From positions 684,501-748,500 of the forward strand of contig JAJFZO010000034.1 of assembly GCA_021397835.1 (NCBI GenBank): 64,000 nt of DNA. Direction: 5' to 3'. Source of the DNA: Moringa oleifera. Lineage: Eukaryota > Streptophyta > Magnoliopsida > Brassicales > Moringaceae. The translations under genes were made by a program, and so were the position numbers. Shown here piece by piece: positions 26,490-38,907 of the stretch (positions are counted from its first letter, which is position 1; the number at the start of each line of letters is the position of its first letter). The notes below the pieces were generated by a model. It worked only from the letters and a program-made list of their open reading frames with translations. It had not been told where the DNA came from and made no database searches.

Positions 26490-27480
26490 GTTCGGAAAAC
26501 CCAGCAAACAGAAATGGCAGAACAGGATCCATGAGAAATCTCTCCCTCCTATACCTCAGTAACCTCCATTCCCATGTACTACCGAGCAGAAACCAAGAAA
26601 AAGAAAAGGGCAAAAAGAAAAGGGAAGTAAAAAATGAAAGGCTTTTACTTTATCTCCCGACTTTCTCGCACTGTCTTCCTCGACTTCTCAACAAGGATGA
26701 CTCAGCTCACTGAACCGACATGCGAAGAGACTCTCATGAGTCATGATCAAGAGAGACCAAAATGCAATGAATACCAGAACCACCAGAACAAAGAGAGATT
26801 TTTTATTCCTGCTGTTAAAACCTCTCTTTTTTTGTGTTTTCACTTTCCTGTATTCCCCTTTTTCACTCTCTAATCTTCAATCCTTTTAACAGGAATATCG
26901 AAGCCCAAAACCCAGAGCACACCTAAAAATAGTGAATTATCTCATCTATCTCCCTCTTTAGTGGGTTATCTTCTCTCCTGCACTTTCATGCTCCACAAAC
27001 TACCCACTATTCCAGTTGCTTCATCATTATCCCCGAAAGACAGCCATGAAACTGAAGAGAGACATGGAAAGAAAGAAAGAACGAGGAAGCTCGTGGTATT
27101 GAGGAGTTCGTTAATGGGGAGATTTTAAAAGATGGGTTGTGCATGAGAATCAGTGGTTTTACAAAAACCAGAAATGGAAGTTTTTTCAACGTCAATTTTT
27201 TTCCAACCAGCTACTCTGCGAGACTGCAACCCTTTCTCTCTCACACACACAAACAAACAACTTTTATTCTCTCTCTACTGGTAAACCGGTGCTTTTATCA
27301 GTGGAATATCGATCTTGATCGGCTCTCTCATCGGAGCGCAAACCAATGGATGCGAATATAAAAAACTCTCAGCGCGCTCACTGGGTCGCTGGATATCTGA
27401 CGACACTCACTGACCCTACAGAGCTTAACTACAGTAAATCCGTCTGTTTAAGGTCTATCTCTTTAACCTCGACTTCCCCG
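26490..27480. promoter_or_regulatory. Probable FLZ leader and promoter
   Basis: Upstream of the FLZ gene on the minus strand. Base composition is ordinary for about 900 bp, then falls abruptly to AT-rich DNA after 27480. Short frames are present, none convincing. A TATAAAA-like motif at 27356-27361 reads on the plus strand and so does not fit the FLZ gene. Confidence 0.35.
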
Positions 27481-30262
27481 TGAAAAACCACGATGGAAAA
27501 TAAATAAATCAATCAAAAATTAACAAATTAAGATTAATAAATATTTTTTAAAAAATAAAAGAAAAACATGTAATTAACAACATATATAATGAAAAATAAA
27601 GTAAATATAAAAAATATTTATAATATTTTTATTTTACATTTTAACTTGTCAATTAAACTTATTAGTGATATATTTTAATAAAATTTAATTTTAAAATTTT
27701 AATAATATATAAAATTTTATACAAAAAATTTTAATTTTAAATTTATTACATGTGCAAATAAATATTTAAATCACCATTAAAAAATATCTACAATATTTTT
27801 AATATTAAAAATATTTTTAAAATTTTTATATTATCAAAAATTTTAAAATTTTATCAAAATAATTTACAAATCAAAATTTATCCAATTTTAAATGATAAAT
27901 TCAAATGGAACATGAAATTTATGTAAATCATTTTTAAAATATTTTAATATTTTAATAATTAAATTAATATCTAATTTAAATTAAAATATAAATTTAAATA
28001 TATAAATAATTTAATTGATTAAAATTGATTATGTTTCAAAGTTTTGATATTTATTTTAAAAATATTTGTATTCAATAATTTTTTAAAAAATGAATTTGGA
28101 GAGTGAAGAGTTAACAAATATGGTAAAGTACGATTTATTTCCATAAAAGCAATAATCCCAAATTTTACTATCATATCATTGATTAATCACATAACTATTT
28201 GTTATATAATAAGTAATGAAGACACAAAACATGCACACAGAGATTACTTCTGAGTTAGTTCTCAGTACATTTTGGCACATCATGCCATTATGAACATTAA
28301 TCTTCATAGTACCAACTCCATTAAGAAATAGAAAATGGGAAATGTTTAATTATTACATAATAAATTTAGTTTATTTCCAGTTTTTTTTTTTTTGTTTATG
28401 AAAAAATTCAAACAGAAAAATCATTTTTTATGCAGCAGAGAGTACCAAATACAAATTAATAAAATAGTTAATGAACACATTAATGTGTACTCCTGTCCTT
28501 TTCAAGAAGAGTGGTGGGGGCAAAGTGGTCCTTTTGAGGGTAAGGGAAGTGGTGGGGCCCAAAGTGCATTATCTTTCATACCAAAATCAGAATGGTGAAA
28601 GTTCACGGACCGTCCTGTGGAGGCGTGCCATCATCATCACCATCAACTCCATCATCAAGGCCCCGCACTCCTCGGCAACGTAAATCTCAGCACCGCGGGC
28701 CCCACTCGAACTCTCAGTTCAATAGTAGTCAGCCGGGGGCTGGATTGCTGGTCCGACCAGAGGACCCACCGACCCGGGTGGGGCCCCAAAGCACTCGCTG
28801 GTTGCGTCATCATCTTGGACCCTTCGATTTTTTCTTTTTCCCAAAAGAAAAGAAAAAAAAATCGCATAAAAATTATTGTGATTTAATGGGCATCATTACC
28901 TCACATAATTACTGGAATACCCTTGAAAAATGTACCAGACAACGGTTTACAATAGGGATAGGTTTGGGAAGATCTAGAAGAGAGAGAATTTAGAGGGCCC
29001 ACTGGGATGATGATGGCTTCCACAGAGTTAATAATGGCATTTGATAGCGAAAGTTCACTTTTTTTTTTTCAAAAAATTTATTAAGAACTAAAATAGAAGA
29101 AATTAAGATGTCGTAACCTTTTTTTTTTGCAACTATAATATTCTGACAATTAGACAAGTAAGCGGTGTCACTCCTTAGTTTAATCATTTACTCTAATTTA
29201 AACAGAACTATTTTACTTTTCGAGATGATAAATTAAGAAAATTAAGAAATATTTTTATAATTATAATATTTTGTTAATAAAATAAGCTGTAAACTTCAGA
29301 TAAATTTTAAAATATGTTTTATAATTTTTTAATAGTTATTTATGCTAACAATTAAGTTTTTATGTTTAAAAAATAATAAATTAAATTTTAATTTATCATT
29401 TTCACCCAAATTACAAATTAACTTAAATTTTTATAAAAAAATTAAAAAATATTTTTATTGTCAAAATACTTTAAAAATAAACCAAATAAATTATTTACTA
29501 TATTTTAAATTTATTTCTTATTTTTAAATAAGTTTTGATGTAATTTTTTTTCTAAATTTTTTAAACTTTTAATAACATAAATTTAAAAAATATATTTTTG
29601 ATATTCAAAAGATAATTTTTTGTGAAAAATATTTTTATTTTTGTGAATTTTTTTATTTTTTGATAAAATTTGGTTTTGTTTAAATTAAAAAATCAGGATT
29701 CAATTTATTTATTTTTTAATATTTGAGTTTTATAAGTTTTTTAATTTATTTTGTTAAATTAATTTTAAAAATGTTTAAATATTTTTAGTTTATTTATTAT
29801 ATTATAATAAATAATTATTAAAATATTATTAAAATAATTTTAAAAATTCAAATGAATTTTACATTTTACATTTTACTTTATCGTCTAAATTTGAATATTT
29901 TTAATTTACAAAATAATTTTTTATAAAATTTTAAATTTTTTTGATAATATAAATTTTCAAAAATATACGTTCGATACTTAAAAATTTAAAATATTATTTA
30001 TGAAGATAACCTTAATATTTATTTACATGTATCAAAGTTTTAAAATCAAAATTAATTTAAATATTTTTAATAAGATTTAAAATTTAACTTGATTTGAATT
30101 ATAATTTAAAAATTGTTTGAAATTTTTTTTTTTAAAGACAGAGTAAAGTTTATATGACTTTTGAGTAAGTAAGAGGCTTTAATCCGATTTTAATATATTT
30201 ATTTGAAAGATAAATGATATTTTATTTTTTTACATGAAAAAATTGATAAGGGAAATAAGAAG
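27481..30262. other. AT-rich gene desert with one GC-richer island
   Basis: 27490-28440 and 29190-30240 are extremely AT-rich. Between them, about 28500-28990 is an island of ordinary to GC-rich sequence with a 133-codon plus-strand frame (28592-28993). That frame is Pro/Ser/Arg-rich with a Lys run and no recognisable domain. I do not call a gene there. Confidence 0.4.
30237..30242 (-). terminator. Pol III terminator of the tRNA gene
   Basis: Six T residues on the minus strand, beginning 21 nt past the tRNA 3' end. A run of four or more T is the usual RNA polymerase III stop. Confidence 0.6.
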
Positions 30263-30335
30263 CACGCTCGGTGGGACTCGAACCCACAATCGTCTGATTA
30301 GAAGTCAGACGCCTTATCCATTAGGCCACGAGCGC
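30263..30335 (-). tRNA. tRNA-Arg (anticodon UCU)
   Basis: 73 nt. The acceptor stem GCGCTCG pairs with CGAGCGT, with one G-U pair at the end. The D arm reads TGGCCTAATGGATAAGGC, including the A-box sequence. The anticodon stem TCTGA/TCAGA encloses the loop CTTCTAA with anticodon TCT, which reads AGA. The T arm is GTGGG/CCCAC around TTCGAGT, the B-box. There is no intron and no encoded CCA, as expected for a nuclear tRNA. The AT-rich flanks support a stand-alone Pol III unit. Confidence 0.97.
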
Positions 30336-33300
30336 TTGTTCGGTATTTTTTTAATTATTAATTTGAATGCTCATATAACATCATTCATGCTTACTTTATA
30401 ATTATAGGATATTTGATTGATTATTTAAATTATAATAATTAATTAAAAGATAACAACTAGGGAACTTCTTTTTTAATCGTCCCTTATAATTTTGCAATGA
30501 CCAAAAGGCTCCAAACAGCTTGAAAACCTAATAACATTGCATGATTAAACCCTAATCACAACATGCCAAAAGATTAGCTGTTATTTAATCCTCAAAGACT
30601 TGAAAAGAATATAATAAGTCCACCACATAAAGCGACTTAATGATAAAGTAGAACATAAATGTTGCTTCTCTTAATCCAAATTGATTGTATGCATTCAGAT
30701 TACTTAATAATGGTCAATTTCATTTCATTATTATCACAATAATCATGCTTAAAATTTCCAATAAGTTAATATTATATATTTAATTCCCCACACTCCAAGA
30801 CAATATATGAAAATCGTTTCATATCATTTACCATTATTTTTTAACACAAAATTTCTTTCTAAAGTTTAAAAAAGGGTATTATTCCCCTAATGTCGACATC
30901 ATGCATGTACCTAAACCCTAACCCTAGGTGGAGCAAGTGGAATCAATTCAAAACCTTTGTTGTGATGTCATTAACCCTAGTTAATGAGAGCCCTAAAAAG
31001 TCCACAAAACCTTGAGAACTTTAATATTCACCAAACAACATAATTCATGACCAAGAAAGGGACCCCATGGTAATGGGTAGTGGGGTATCTTCACAGTGGG
31101 CTTTGGTGGCTGCTTGAATATGTCACTTCAGGAGGACTAAGGGCCAGGGGGTAGCCCCTGATTAGGTCATTGAGGTCCCAAAAGTCCAATTTAGGATGGG
31201 GCAAGCGCAAGGGTGCACCCACCAATGGAACCCACATTGACTTGGTCACCATTTCTTTGCATCCATGTCAGATTGATTGGGTTGATTAGACTCAAGAAGG
31301 GACTCCACTTCTTACGACAAAACTCAGTGCAGCAACTAAGTGAATCATTTGCCTGGAGTTAATGTGATTTTCAGAGGCTTTATGGGGTAATGGAAACTTG
31401 ACAATGTGACACTAAATCTCGAAGAAAATCAAAGCCCAGGAGGGAAGTGAGGAAAAAGGAAAAGAAAAGGGGATTTCATGACTACCCAGAAACACCATTT
31501 TTGTCCCACTTTTCATATCTGAAAGATCTGCTGTCATCTGTTGTCTCTGCAAATGCATTTCAAGAAAAAGTATGAAACTTTCTCTCTGCTTTCCCACTGA
31601 AAAAAAAAAGGGTTTTCTTTTTCACTCATACATTTCAACAAACAGAATCTTAGCAAATGAAAACCCACTTTTGATTGTGTGGAATCCTCCAAGAGCATCA
31701 ACAAGATTAGTAGATTACAACCCAATTAACCAGACCCCATTTCTGTTTGGCAAGAAAGGAAAAAGAAAAGAGAAAATCAGAGTGCTCATTACTATATTTA
31801 CATGCATGGATGGATCATGGACACATACCTTTCACCTAAAATCAAATTAAAAAGGAGTAGGTAGCAGAGTAGCACACAGCCTTCTTCATGCCCTTAACAA
31901 TTTCACATGGAAATTCCGAAAACACGGGTCCCTCCCCAGATGCTCCTTTTCAGAGGTTTTAAGTGCTACTGACCCCACCCCTCCCTCTATATTGATTTGG
32001 GTCTGATTGATCTCTGAAATAATTGTAGGCATTGCAGCCACAATGGACTTATAGGTCTCTTACTTCTCACTAGGGCTTTAACTTCTCTGCAAAGATTGGA
32101 AAATGTTAGCCCACTTATACCAATCAACTGAACAACCCTTTTCACTCTTCTTTCCTTGTAAAACTTTTCCTTTTCTTTGTAAGTTAGCTTGAGAAAGAAA
32201 ATCAAACTTTTGACTAAGTAAATGAGTTTGATGTTTAGTCATCTTATGATGTTTAAGTGATAACAAATAGAATTCTAAAAGAGGTTACCCACTTAGATGT
32301 TGAAAAGGGCATGATATTTTTCTGCTTTCAATTAAACATAAGTCTTCTTCATTATACCCTTTTGACCATAAGATAAAAAGCTTAAATAATATATCAATCC
32401 ATTTAATTTCCATTGAGTTTTTTAAAATAATTTGATAATTTAATATATATATATATATATATTAATATTATAAATTATTCGAAATATGCTTAATTTTTAA
32501 TAAAATTCAGTACAAACCCATATCAATAAAAAATATTTCTTTAATTTGTATTAATAAAACTAATAAACTCTATTTTTCACAATTTTACTTTTTTATTATT
32601 TAAAATTGAAAAAATAATATAATATTGACAAGTAAATTTTAAAAACTTGCATATTATATTTGAATTGGATGTATGATTAAAAGAGAGAAGAGCTCCAATG
32701 AGGATTGAAAGGCATGTTAGCAAAAGGTAGAAGCTTTTAAGAAAAAAGTTAATTGAGTGAATAATGAAAAAGGTGAGGAGTTAATGGTGCAAAGCATCTT
32801 GAAAAGGTGAGATATGGCCAAAGAGAGATCTCTGTGTCCATGAGGGCATCCATCACCAGGCCATTGACCAATGCAATCTATTACTTGCCTATGAAGCTCT
32901 CTTTGTCTTATTTCTTTTCCGATGACTTGCTAATTTCATTAAGTTATCAACTTTTAAAGCTCACGTAACCTAGAAAAGCACCTACAAGTCTACAACCCAA
33001 GTGACAATTGTTATTAATTTAATATTTATTATTATTTTTAAATATATTGATGCATAATAATTTAATGAAATAAATAATTAAAATTTTAATTTATTTATTT
33101 TAAATAAAAAATTATAAATATTTTCATTCAAACAAATTTTAAATTTTAAAAAATTTAAATAAATATCAATCTATTAATTTAAATCAAATTAAAATTTATA
33201 AAAAAATAGAAATTAAATTTATCTAATTTAATGTATTTTATAATAAATTTTGAATTAATATTTTTAATAAATATAAAAAATATTTAAGTTACCATACAAC

Positions 33301-34856
33301 AAAATAAATATTGAAAATAGTTTTTTTAAACAGATTATATCATAAAAAATTAAAAAAATTATTTAAAATCAATAAATAAATTTAAATAAAGTACACAATT
33401 TATTTAATTATTTTTTGATATTTTAATGATAAAATATTTATTTTTTATAATCATTTTAAATCAACATTTAATACAAACATGTTTAAAAAATCAAATTTTT
33501 TTAATTTTTTTAAAAATAAAAATTTATTTGAAAAAATAATATAAATTTTAAAATTTTATGTGACATTTATTTTTTATATATTAATATAATTAATTAAAAA
33601 ATATTTTTTAAAAAATAATAAAATAAATACAAAATCTTTATTGGGTTCAAATAAAACTGTGAAATATCACATCATCTTATTGTTTATTGTATAGTATGAT
33701 GATGGAAGGATTTGGTGGGACATCCATTCATGGTTTGAGGTATCTGTCATGTGTGAAGGACATAATCGATCTATGACTCTTAGGTCATTTAACTGCACTC
33801 CAAATCACACTCTGTGCAAGAATCATCATCACAAAGTAAAACTACAAGATAGATGATGATACCCACCAAGTGGGTCCCATTTGGGAAATCCATTTTCATT
33901 TCAATCAGACCATATTGCTGTAACCGTATGATGGTACTGTTCACATCAGCGTTGGGTTGATGTAATGGCACATGGCAAGCAAAAAAAAAAACATACACAC
34001 ATTGAATAAAAACCCAAAAAGAGAAGGAAAAAGAAAAAAGACATGCCAAATTGTATGGATCGGAATAATTTCCTTTTGTTTGTTTGGAGAAATCTAGATC
34101 CCAAGCCAGATTTTATGATATCAAAAGTGGTATTATCTGGACGTCATAAATATTATAAATTTTGAAATTTTTTTAATGTAAATATAAAAATATATTATTT
34201 TTATTTTTAAATATCAATTGAATAAATCATAAATCAATATTTAATTTAATTTAATTTAAAATTTTTCATTTATGTTATTTAAATTGGAATTTATACTATA
34301 AATTTTAATTTCATTTTATTTAGACAATATTATTATTTTTTATAAAAGTAATTCAAATTAAGAATATTGTATAACAAATTTTGATTTAATTTTTTATAAA
34401 TATAAAAAATATTAAAGCTACTATTACAAAATTTTTTTAATTTTTTAATATTATATATATTTTTACACTATTAAAAATTTTAAAATTTATACAAATAAAC
34501 AATGAATTGTAAATTATTTAACATTGAGTACTAGTTTGACTTTAGTATTACTTAAGTTGTTTTGAATTTTAAAAATGAAAATATTTTTAATTATTTGAAA
34601 TTATTAAAATTAAACTTTAATTTAGATTAAATTAAAATAAAATATACAATACATTCAAATGATGCATTGAAAATTAAATTGAAAGGTTCTTTTTTTATGT
34701 TCATTATAACTTTTTAAAATTTTAAAACGTAAATTTAACATGATAAAATTATATATTTATTTATTTATTTTGAATAAATAAAAGTTGTTGGATAAAAATT
34801 TGGGCTCCTATTTTATAAGAATAACAAACAGGAACCCAAAACCTGCTTCTAGGGCT
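30336..34856. other. AT-rich intergenic DNA
   Basis: No gene was seen. Notable details are AAACCCTA telo-box-like motifs near 30547 and 30913, an (AT)n tract at 32443-32462, and AT-dense blocks at 32390-32640, 33000-33650 and 34130-34800. The 31000-32300 part has ordinary composition but only short, unconvincing frames. Confidence 0.45.
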
Positions 34857-35432
34857 TTAATTTGATTGGGAAAAATTAGGGCCGATTAGGCTGCTTTTGG
34901 GCTGGCCCATTATCCCATTTATATTGTCCGTCAATAAGAACCTGTAGACAAACATGTCTCTAATTTCACCTTTGCAGTACCCATACTTCCTCAGCAGACC
35001 TTCCTGCAAAAACCCGACTTTCTCCAACACCCTCTGACAGCCTTTATTCGACACCTCCACCAACGCTTCAAGTCTCACCAGATCAGGGAATTCCTCGAAC
35101 ACACAACTAACTGCCATCTTCAATGCAATCGTGGCAATCCCTTGTCCCCAGTACTCGGCGGCCACAGCTTACCCAATGTGGGCTCTGCACTTGTCGTCGC
35201 CGGATTCCGGCTTGACGGAAATGTATCCGATGGAATAATGGTCGTCCAGACAAATGGACCGACGCCATGGATGCGGGATGGCGACCTGCTTAAGGTATGT
35301 CGATGCTTCTTCCTTGGAGGTAATGTTATTCCATCGGAGATAGCGTGTTACTCTGTCGTCACTGGCCCATTTGAGGAAGTCATCAACGTCGGATAGTTTG
35401 AACGGGCGGACAGATATTCTTGATTCGTCCAT
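34857..35432 (-). pseudogene. GNAT-family N-acetyltransferase with one in-frame stop
   Basis: A continuous 576 bp frame is interrupted only by TAA at 35169-35171. The first part (87 codons from the ATG at 35432) and the second part (34857-35168) are in the same frame. Together they cover a whole RimJ/RimL-type acetyltransferase of about 191 residues. The N-terminal strand (ISVRPFKLSDVDDF), the acetyl-CoA loop region (EYWGQGIAT) and the C-terminal QRVLEKVGF block are all present. The stop sits where relatives, including the neighbour, have Tyr (GY), so one base change explains it. No other damage is visible, so loss is recent, or the stop is a sequencing error or an allele. Family members acetylate amino groups of proteins or small molecules; the substrate here is unknown. 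Confidence 0.85.
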
Positions 35433-35789
35433 GGAGAAAATATAGCTAAACCAAGAACTTTCGATAAGGTTGCAGGCTCAATAAACATAAACAAGAGTTT
35501 TATAAGTGGGAAATATTCAGTTCCCTTGATTAATAAATATTTAGATGGAGGAAGTTTCCTTCCTGTGGCTTTGTATATTCAATCCCTTCAGCCGGCGAGA
35601 AAGTTGTCAGCATTCAGGGAGTAACAACTTTTGACTTGGAAAGCATTTGCTTGGCCGCCGCTGCAAGTCGTAAGATCCCAACCAGTCAACCTTCCTTGCA
35701 TCTTCTCGTGGTCATCAGTCCCTCTTTATAAAAGTCAACACACTATATCCAATAAGCAAACTTAACCATTTCGAATTGAAGGGAAACAG
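35433..35789. promoter_or_regulatory. Divergent promoter of the GNAT pair
   Basis: 357 bp between the start codons of the broken minus-strand GNAT and the intact plus-strand GNAT. It must contain both leaders. CTTTATAAAAGT (TATA-type, 35723-35734) lies about 60 bp before the plus-strand ATG, at a sensible distance. Confidence 0.5.
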
Positions 35790-36347
35790 ATGGAAGGTGA
35801 TTCTTGCAAATCAGACGTTCAACACGGCGCCGATGAGGTCTCTGTGATCTCCCTTCGTCCCCTGGATCTTGCTGACGTAGACGATTTCATGGTCTGGGCC
35901 ACGGATGAGAAGGTGACTCGTTTCTGCTCCTGGGAGCCTTACACCAGCAAAGAAGACGGAATCAACTACATCAAGAACACAGTCCTACCCCACCCCTGGT
36001 TCAGGGCTATATGCTTCAACAACAGGCCCATCGGTGCCATTTCGGTCACAGAAAATTCCGGCGACGCCAGCTGCAGAGGCGAGCTTGGGTATGTGCTGGC
36101 TTCCGAGTACTGGGGCAAAGGGATTGCCACGCGAGCTGTGAAGATGGTGGCGAAGACCATATTCGATGAGCGGCCGGGTCTGGAAAGAGTTGAAGCTCTG
36201 GTCGACGTGGCCAATGTTGGGTCACAAAGGGTGCTCGAAAAAGCTGGGTTTACCAGGGAAGGCGTTCTGAGAAAGTATGTAGTGCTAAAGGGAAGGTCTA
36301 GGGACATGGTCATGTTCAGTCTGCTCTCCACAGATCCTCAAGTTTGA
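35790..36347 (+). CDS. GNAT-family N-acetyltransferase (RimJ/RimL type)
   Basis: Intronless, 185 aa. After an acidic N-terminus comes the GNAT fold: ISLRPLDLADVDDFMVW (strand 1 and helix 1), HPWFRAICFNN, PIGAISV, the ASEYWGKGIAT motif that binds the pyrophosphate of acetyl-CoA, and QRVLEKAGFTREGVLRKY at the end, as in RimJ/RimL proteins. It resembles Arabidopsis At3g22560 and At2g32020/32030. The substrate is unknown; ribosomal-protein or polyamine-type amines are only possibilities. It is roughly half identical by eye to the broken copy facing it, so the pair arose by an old inverted duplication. Confidence 0.9.
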   Translation: MEGDSCKSDVQHGADEVSVISLRPLDLADVDDFMVWATDEKVTRFCSWEPYTSKEDGINYIKNTVLPHPWFRAICFNNRPIGAISVTENSGDASCRGELGYVLASEYWGKGIATRAVKMVAKTIFDERPGLERVEALVDVANVGSQRVLEKAGFTREGVLRKYVVLKGRSRDMVMFSLLSTDPQV

Positions 36348-37121
36348 ACATTTTCATTTGTAAAAATCAATTAATCAAGCCAAGCTTCTTGATTAAGTGT
36401 TCACTGGCAAATGTTGTAGGACTATCTTTGGTTATTAAGACATTACAAATATAAAATTACAATTTAGTCTATTTGAAATTCATATAAGATATATACATAA
36501 AAGACTAAAATTTATATTGTTAAAATTTAAAAAAAATTATAAAAATTAATCATATTTTAACAACAAAAATATTTTAAATTTTTTACAATTATTCACGTAA
36601 AAATTTAACTTCATCTAAGTTAATAATTCAAAATTTAATTTATAATTTTTTAAACATCATAATTTATTTAATAACAGAAAGTATAATTCACGATTTTATG
36701 TAACTTATAAAAAATATTGCTATGGCTTTGGTAATTATTATGATTCAGACTAAGGAAAACAAGTCTGAAAACTCTATCATGTAAGAGATGCAAAATCAAA
36801 GACATTGTATACAGAAATTCTAATCTTATAAGGCCAAGAAACTGATGAAACAGAGGCCCATGACATTGTGCAAGCCAGTAGACAATGTCAGTGGCCCAAT
36901 CGGCTGGCCACCTTAATGGGTTCTCTTCTATTGGTGTGCCCTAGTGGCCCGTGTATCCTGTACGGGTACTTGGTTACTGGTGCTGCTGCTCGTCTCACGT
37001 CACGGGGGTGCAGCTTCACTGCTGGATCACTTTCTTCGGCAACTAAGTAAATCTCTCCTTCCGAAACTCAAATACATACGGCTTCACTGCTCTTTTCTAC
37101 TGGCTGGTGTATCCTGTTCCG
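36348..37121. other. Intergenic: GNAT 3' flank and CDC73 promoter
   Basis: 36440-36720 is AT-rich. From 36850 the sequence becomes GC-richer and should be the promoter and leader of the CDC73 gene. An ATG at 36868 opens a 60-codon frame that could be a uORF if it is transcribed. No TATA box was obvious. Confidence 0.4.
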
Positions 37122-38907
37122 ATGGATCCACTGTCGGTGCTCAGGGACTTCACGATCAGGGGGGAGCTGGACAAGATCGTGCGGGTCAATGACGAGTACA
37201 GGTTTGGGTCGGATTACGCCTTCCCGTGCACCGCCGAGACCGCGTACCGCTCAAAGCAAGGCAATCTCTACACGCTCGAGGCCCTGGTGCACTACGTGAA
37301 GAACCAGCACCTTAAGCACAGCGAGTATATGCATTACACTGTCAAAAACAGCGTTCCTGCCGTGACCCTCCCGGACCGCAAGCCCCTCCTCGACTACCTC
37401 ACCGGCAAGGTCTCCTCCTCGGACTCCATCGAGTTCCACTTTCCCCAACAACACCCACACTCACACCCACTGCCGCATCAGCTCCAGCACCAGACACTCC
37501 CTCATCATAATTTGGTTTCTGCAACAACAATAGCAGCAGACGAGTATCGCCCCGATGATGATCCTGCGTTTGTGGCGTCTCCCAACTTGCTGGAGAATAA
37601 TCACTTAGATAATTCCGCCAAACACTGGGATTTCTCGAGTGTAATTGATGCTGAGAGGCTAATAAAGAACAGGGCGGGTATGTTGGGTTGCAAGAATAGG
37701 GATTTCTACAGCGTGTTGGTGGCGTCGACTAGAAGAGATGAGGAGCGGCAGAGGGTGGAGTCGCAGCAGAGAAAGGACGGGCTGGTGGCGAAGAGCCGGT
37801 TGATGGGTGCGGACGAAAGGGGCTTAGGGTATGGTGGAGGGGATGAGATTTATGATTCGAACCCCAAGCCCAAGTTGCATCTGAAAGGAAGCAAGATTGG
37901 GGAAGGGGTGCCCATAATTCTGGTGCCTAGTGCGTTCCAAACGCTGATCACCATATACAATGTGAAGGAGTTCTTGGAGGATGGGGTCTATATACCCACG
38001 GATGTGAAGGTGAAGCAGATGAAGGGGGTGAGACCCGACTGTGTCACAGTGCAGAAGAAGTTCAGTAGGGACAGGGAGAGAGTAGTGACTGCCTATGAGG
38101 TCAGGGACAAGCCTTCTGCTCTGAAGGCTGAGGATTGGGACCGGGTGGTGGCAGTTTTCGTGTTGGGGAAGGAGTGGCAATTCAAGGAGTGGCCATTTAA
38201 GGACCATGTTGAGATTTTCAACAAGAGTAAGTCAATTTCTTTCTTTCCTTCCTTTTGAGTTAAATTTGACTAGTATATTCTGGGAATAGAGGTTGAAATT
38301 GTTTTCTGGCCTTCAATTGGATTTCATTCTGTCTACGACTATTTTGGATCTTTTGCACAATTTTATTTAAGTAAGGAAGTGTGGTTTCTGGTATTGATAT
38401 TGAATCGGAAAGGTTCCTAACTTTTTCAGAGAAATTGGATTTTAGCATAGAGTTTGAAACTCAGTTTTAGACTAAGATTGGCCTGCATTTTTAGTATGAC
38501 CAATAGATTTGGTTGATAAAACTGTTTCTTTTTGCATAAATGGAGTGTGGGTTCTGGGGTTGATTTTCAGTTGGAATGATGCTTATTTTTAATTTTATGC
38601 AGTTATTGGATTTTACATGCGGTTTGAAGATGACAGCTTGGAATCAGCAAAGAATGTGAAACAGTGGAATGTAAAGATCATCTCGGTGAGCTTTTATATC
38701 CTTTACCTGTCTCAGTGTTTGATCTCAGTTTTGATTAGGTATTGCTGGAACTATGTACCATGCTCGTGTCTTTTGTTTTCTTTGCATGCTTTATCTGTGC
38801 TTTAAAATGTGCAGATTAGCAAGAACAAGAGACACCAAGACAGGGCTGCTGCACTGGAGGTCTGGGAAAAACTGGAAGAATTTGTGCGATCACGATCACA
38901 TTCTTAA
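37122..38907 (+). CDS. CDC73: CDC73/parafibromin homologue (PHP), Paf1 complex subunit
   Basis: Three exons, 37122-38226, 38603-38685 and 38815-38907, join in phase (AAG A|GTAAG, TCG|GTGAGC) and encode 426 aa; Arabidopsis At3g22590 has about 415. The start is the ATG of MDPLSVLRDFTIRG; a GTG further upstream is not a start. The N-terminal domain (residues 1-100) includes ETAYRSKQGNLYTLE and PDRKPLLDYL. The middle has the CKNRDFYSVL and QRKDGLVAKSRLMG blocks. The C-terminal Ras-like CDC73 domain runs from about residue 265 (EGVPIILVPSAFQTLITIYN) to the end (EEFVRSRSHS). In the nucleus the Paf1 complex travels with RNA polymerase II and promotes histone marks; in Arabidopsis this subunit affects FLC and flowering time. 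A His-rich insertion at residues about 106-129 is absent from the Arabidopsis protein as I remember it. Confidence 0.97.

Noticed and set aside
28592..28993. 133-codon Pro/Ser/Arg-rich frame
   Set aside because: Low-complexity, ends in a Lys run from an A-tract, and overlaps open frames in other phases as GC-rich islands do. There is no support for a protein.
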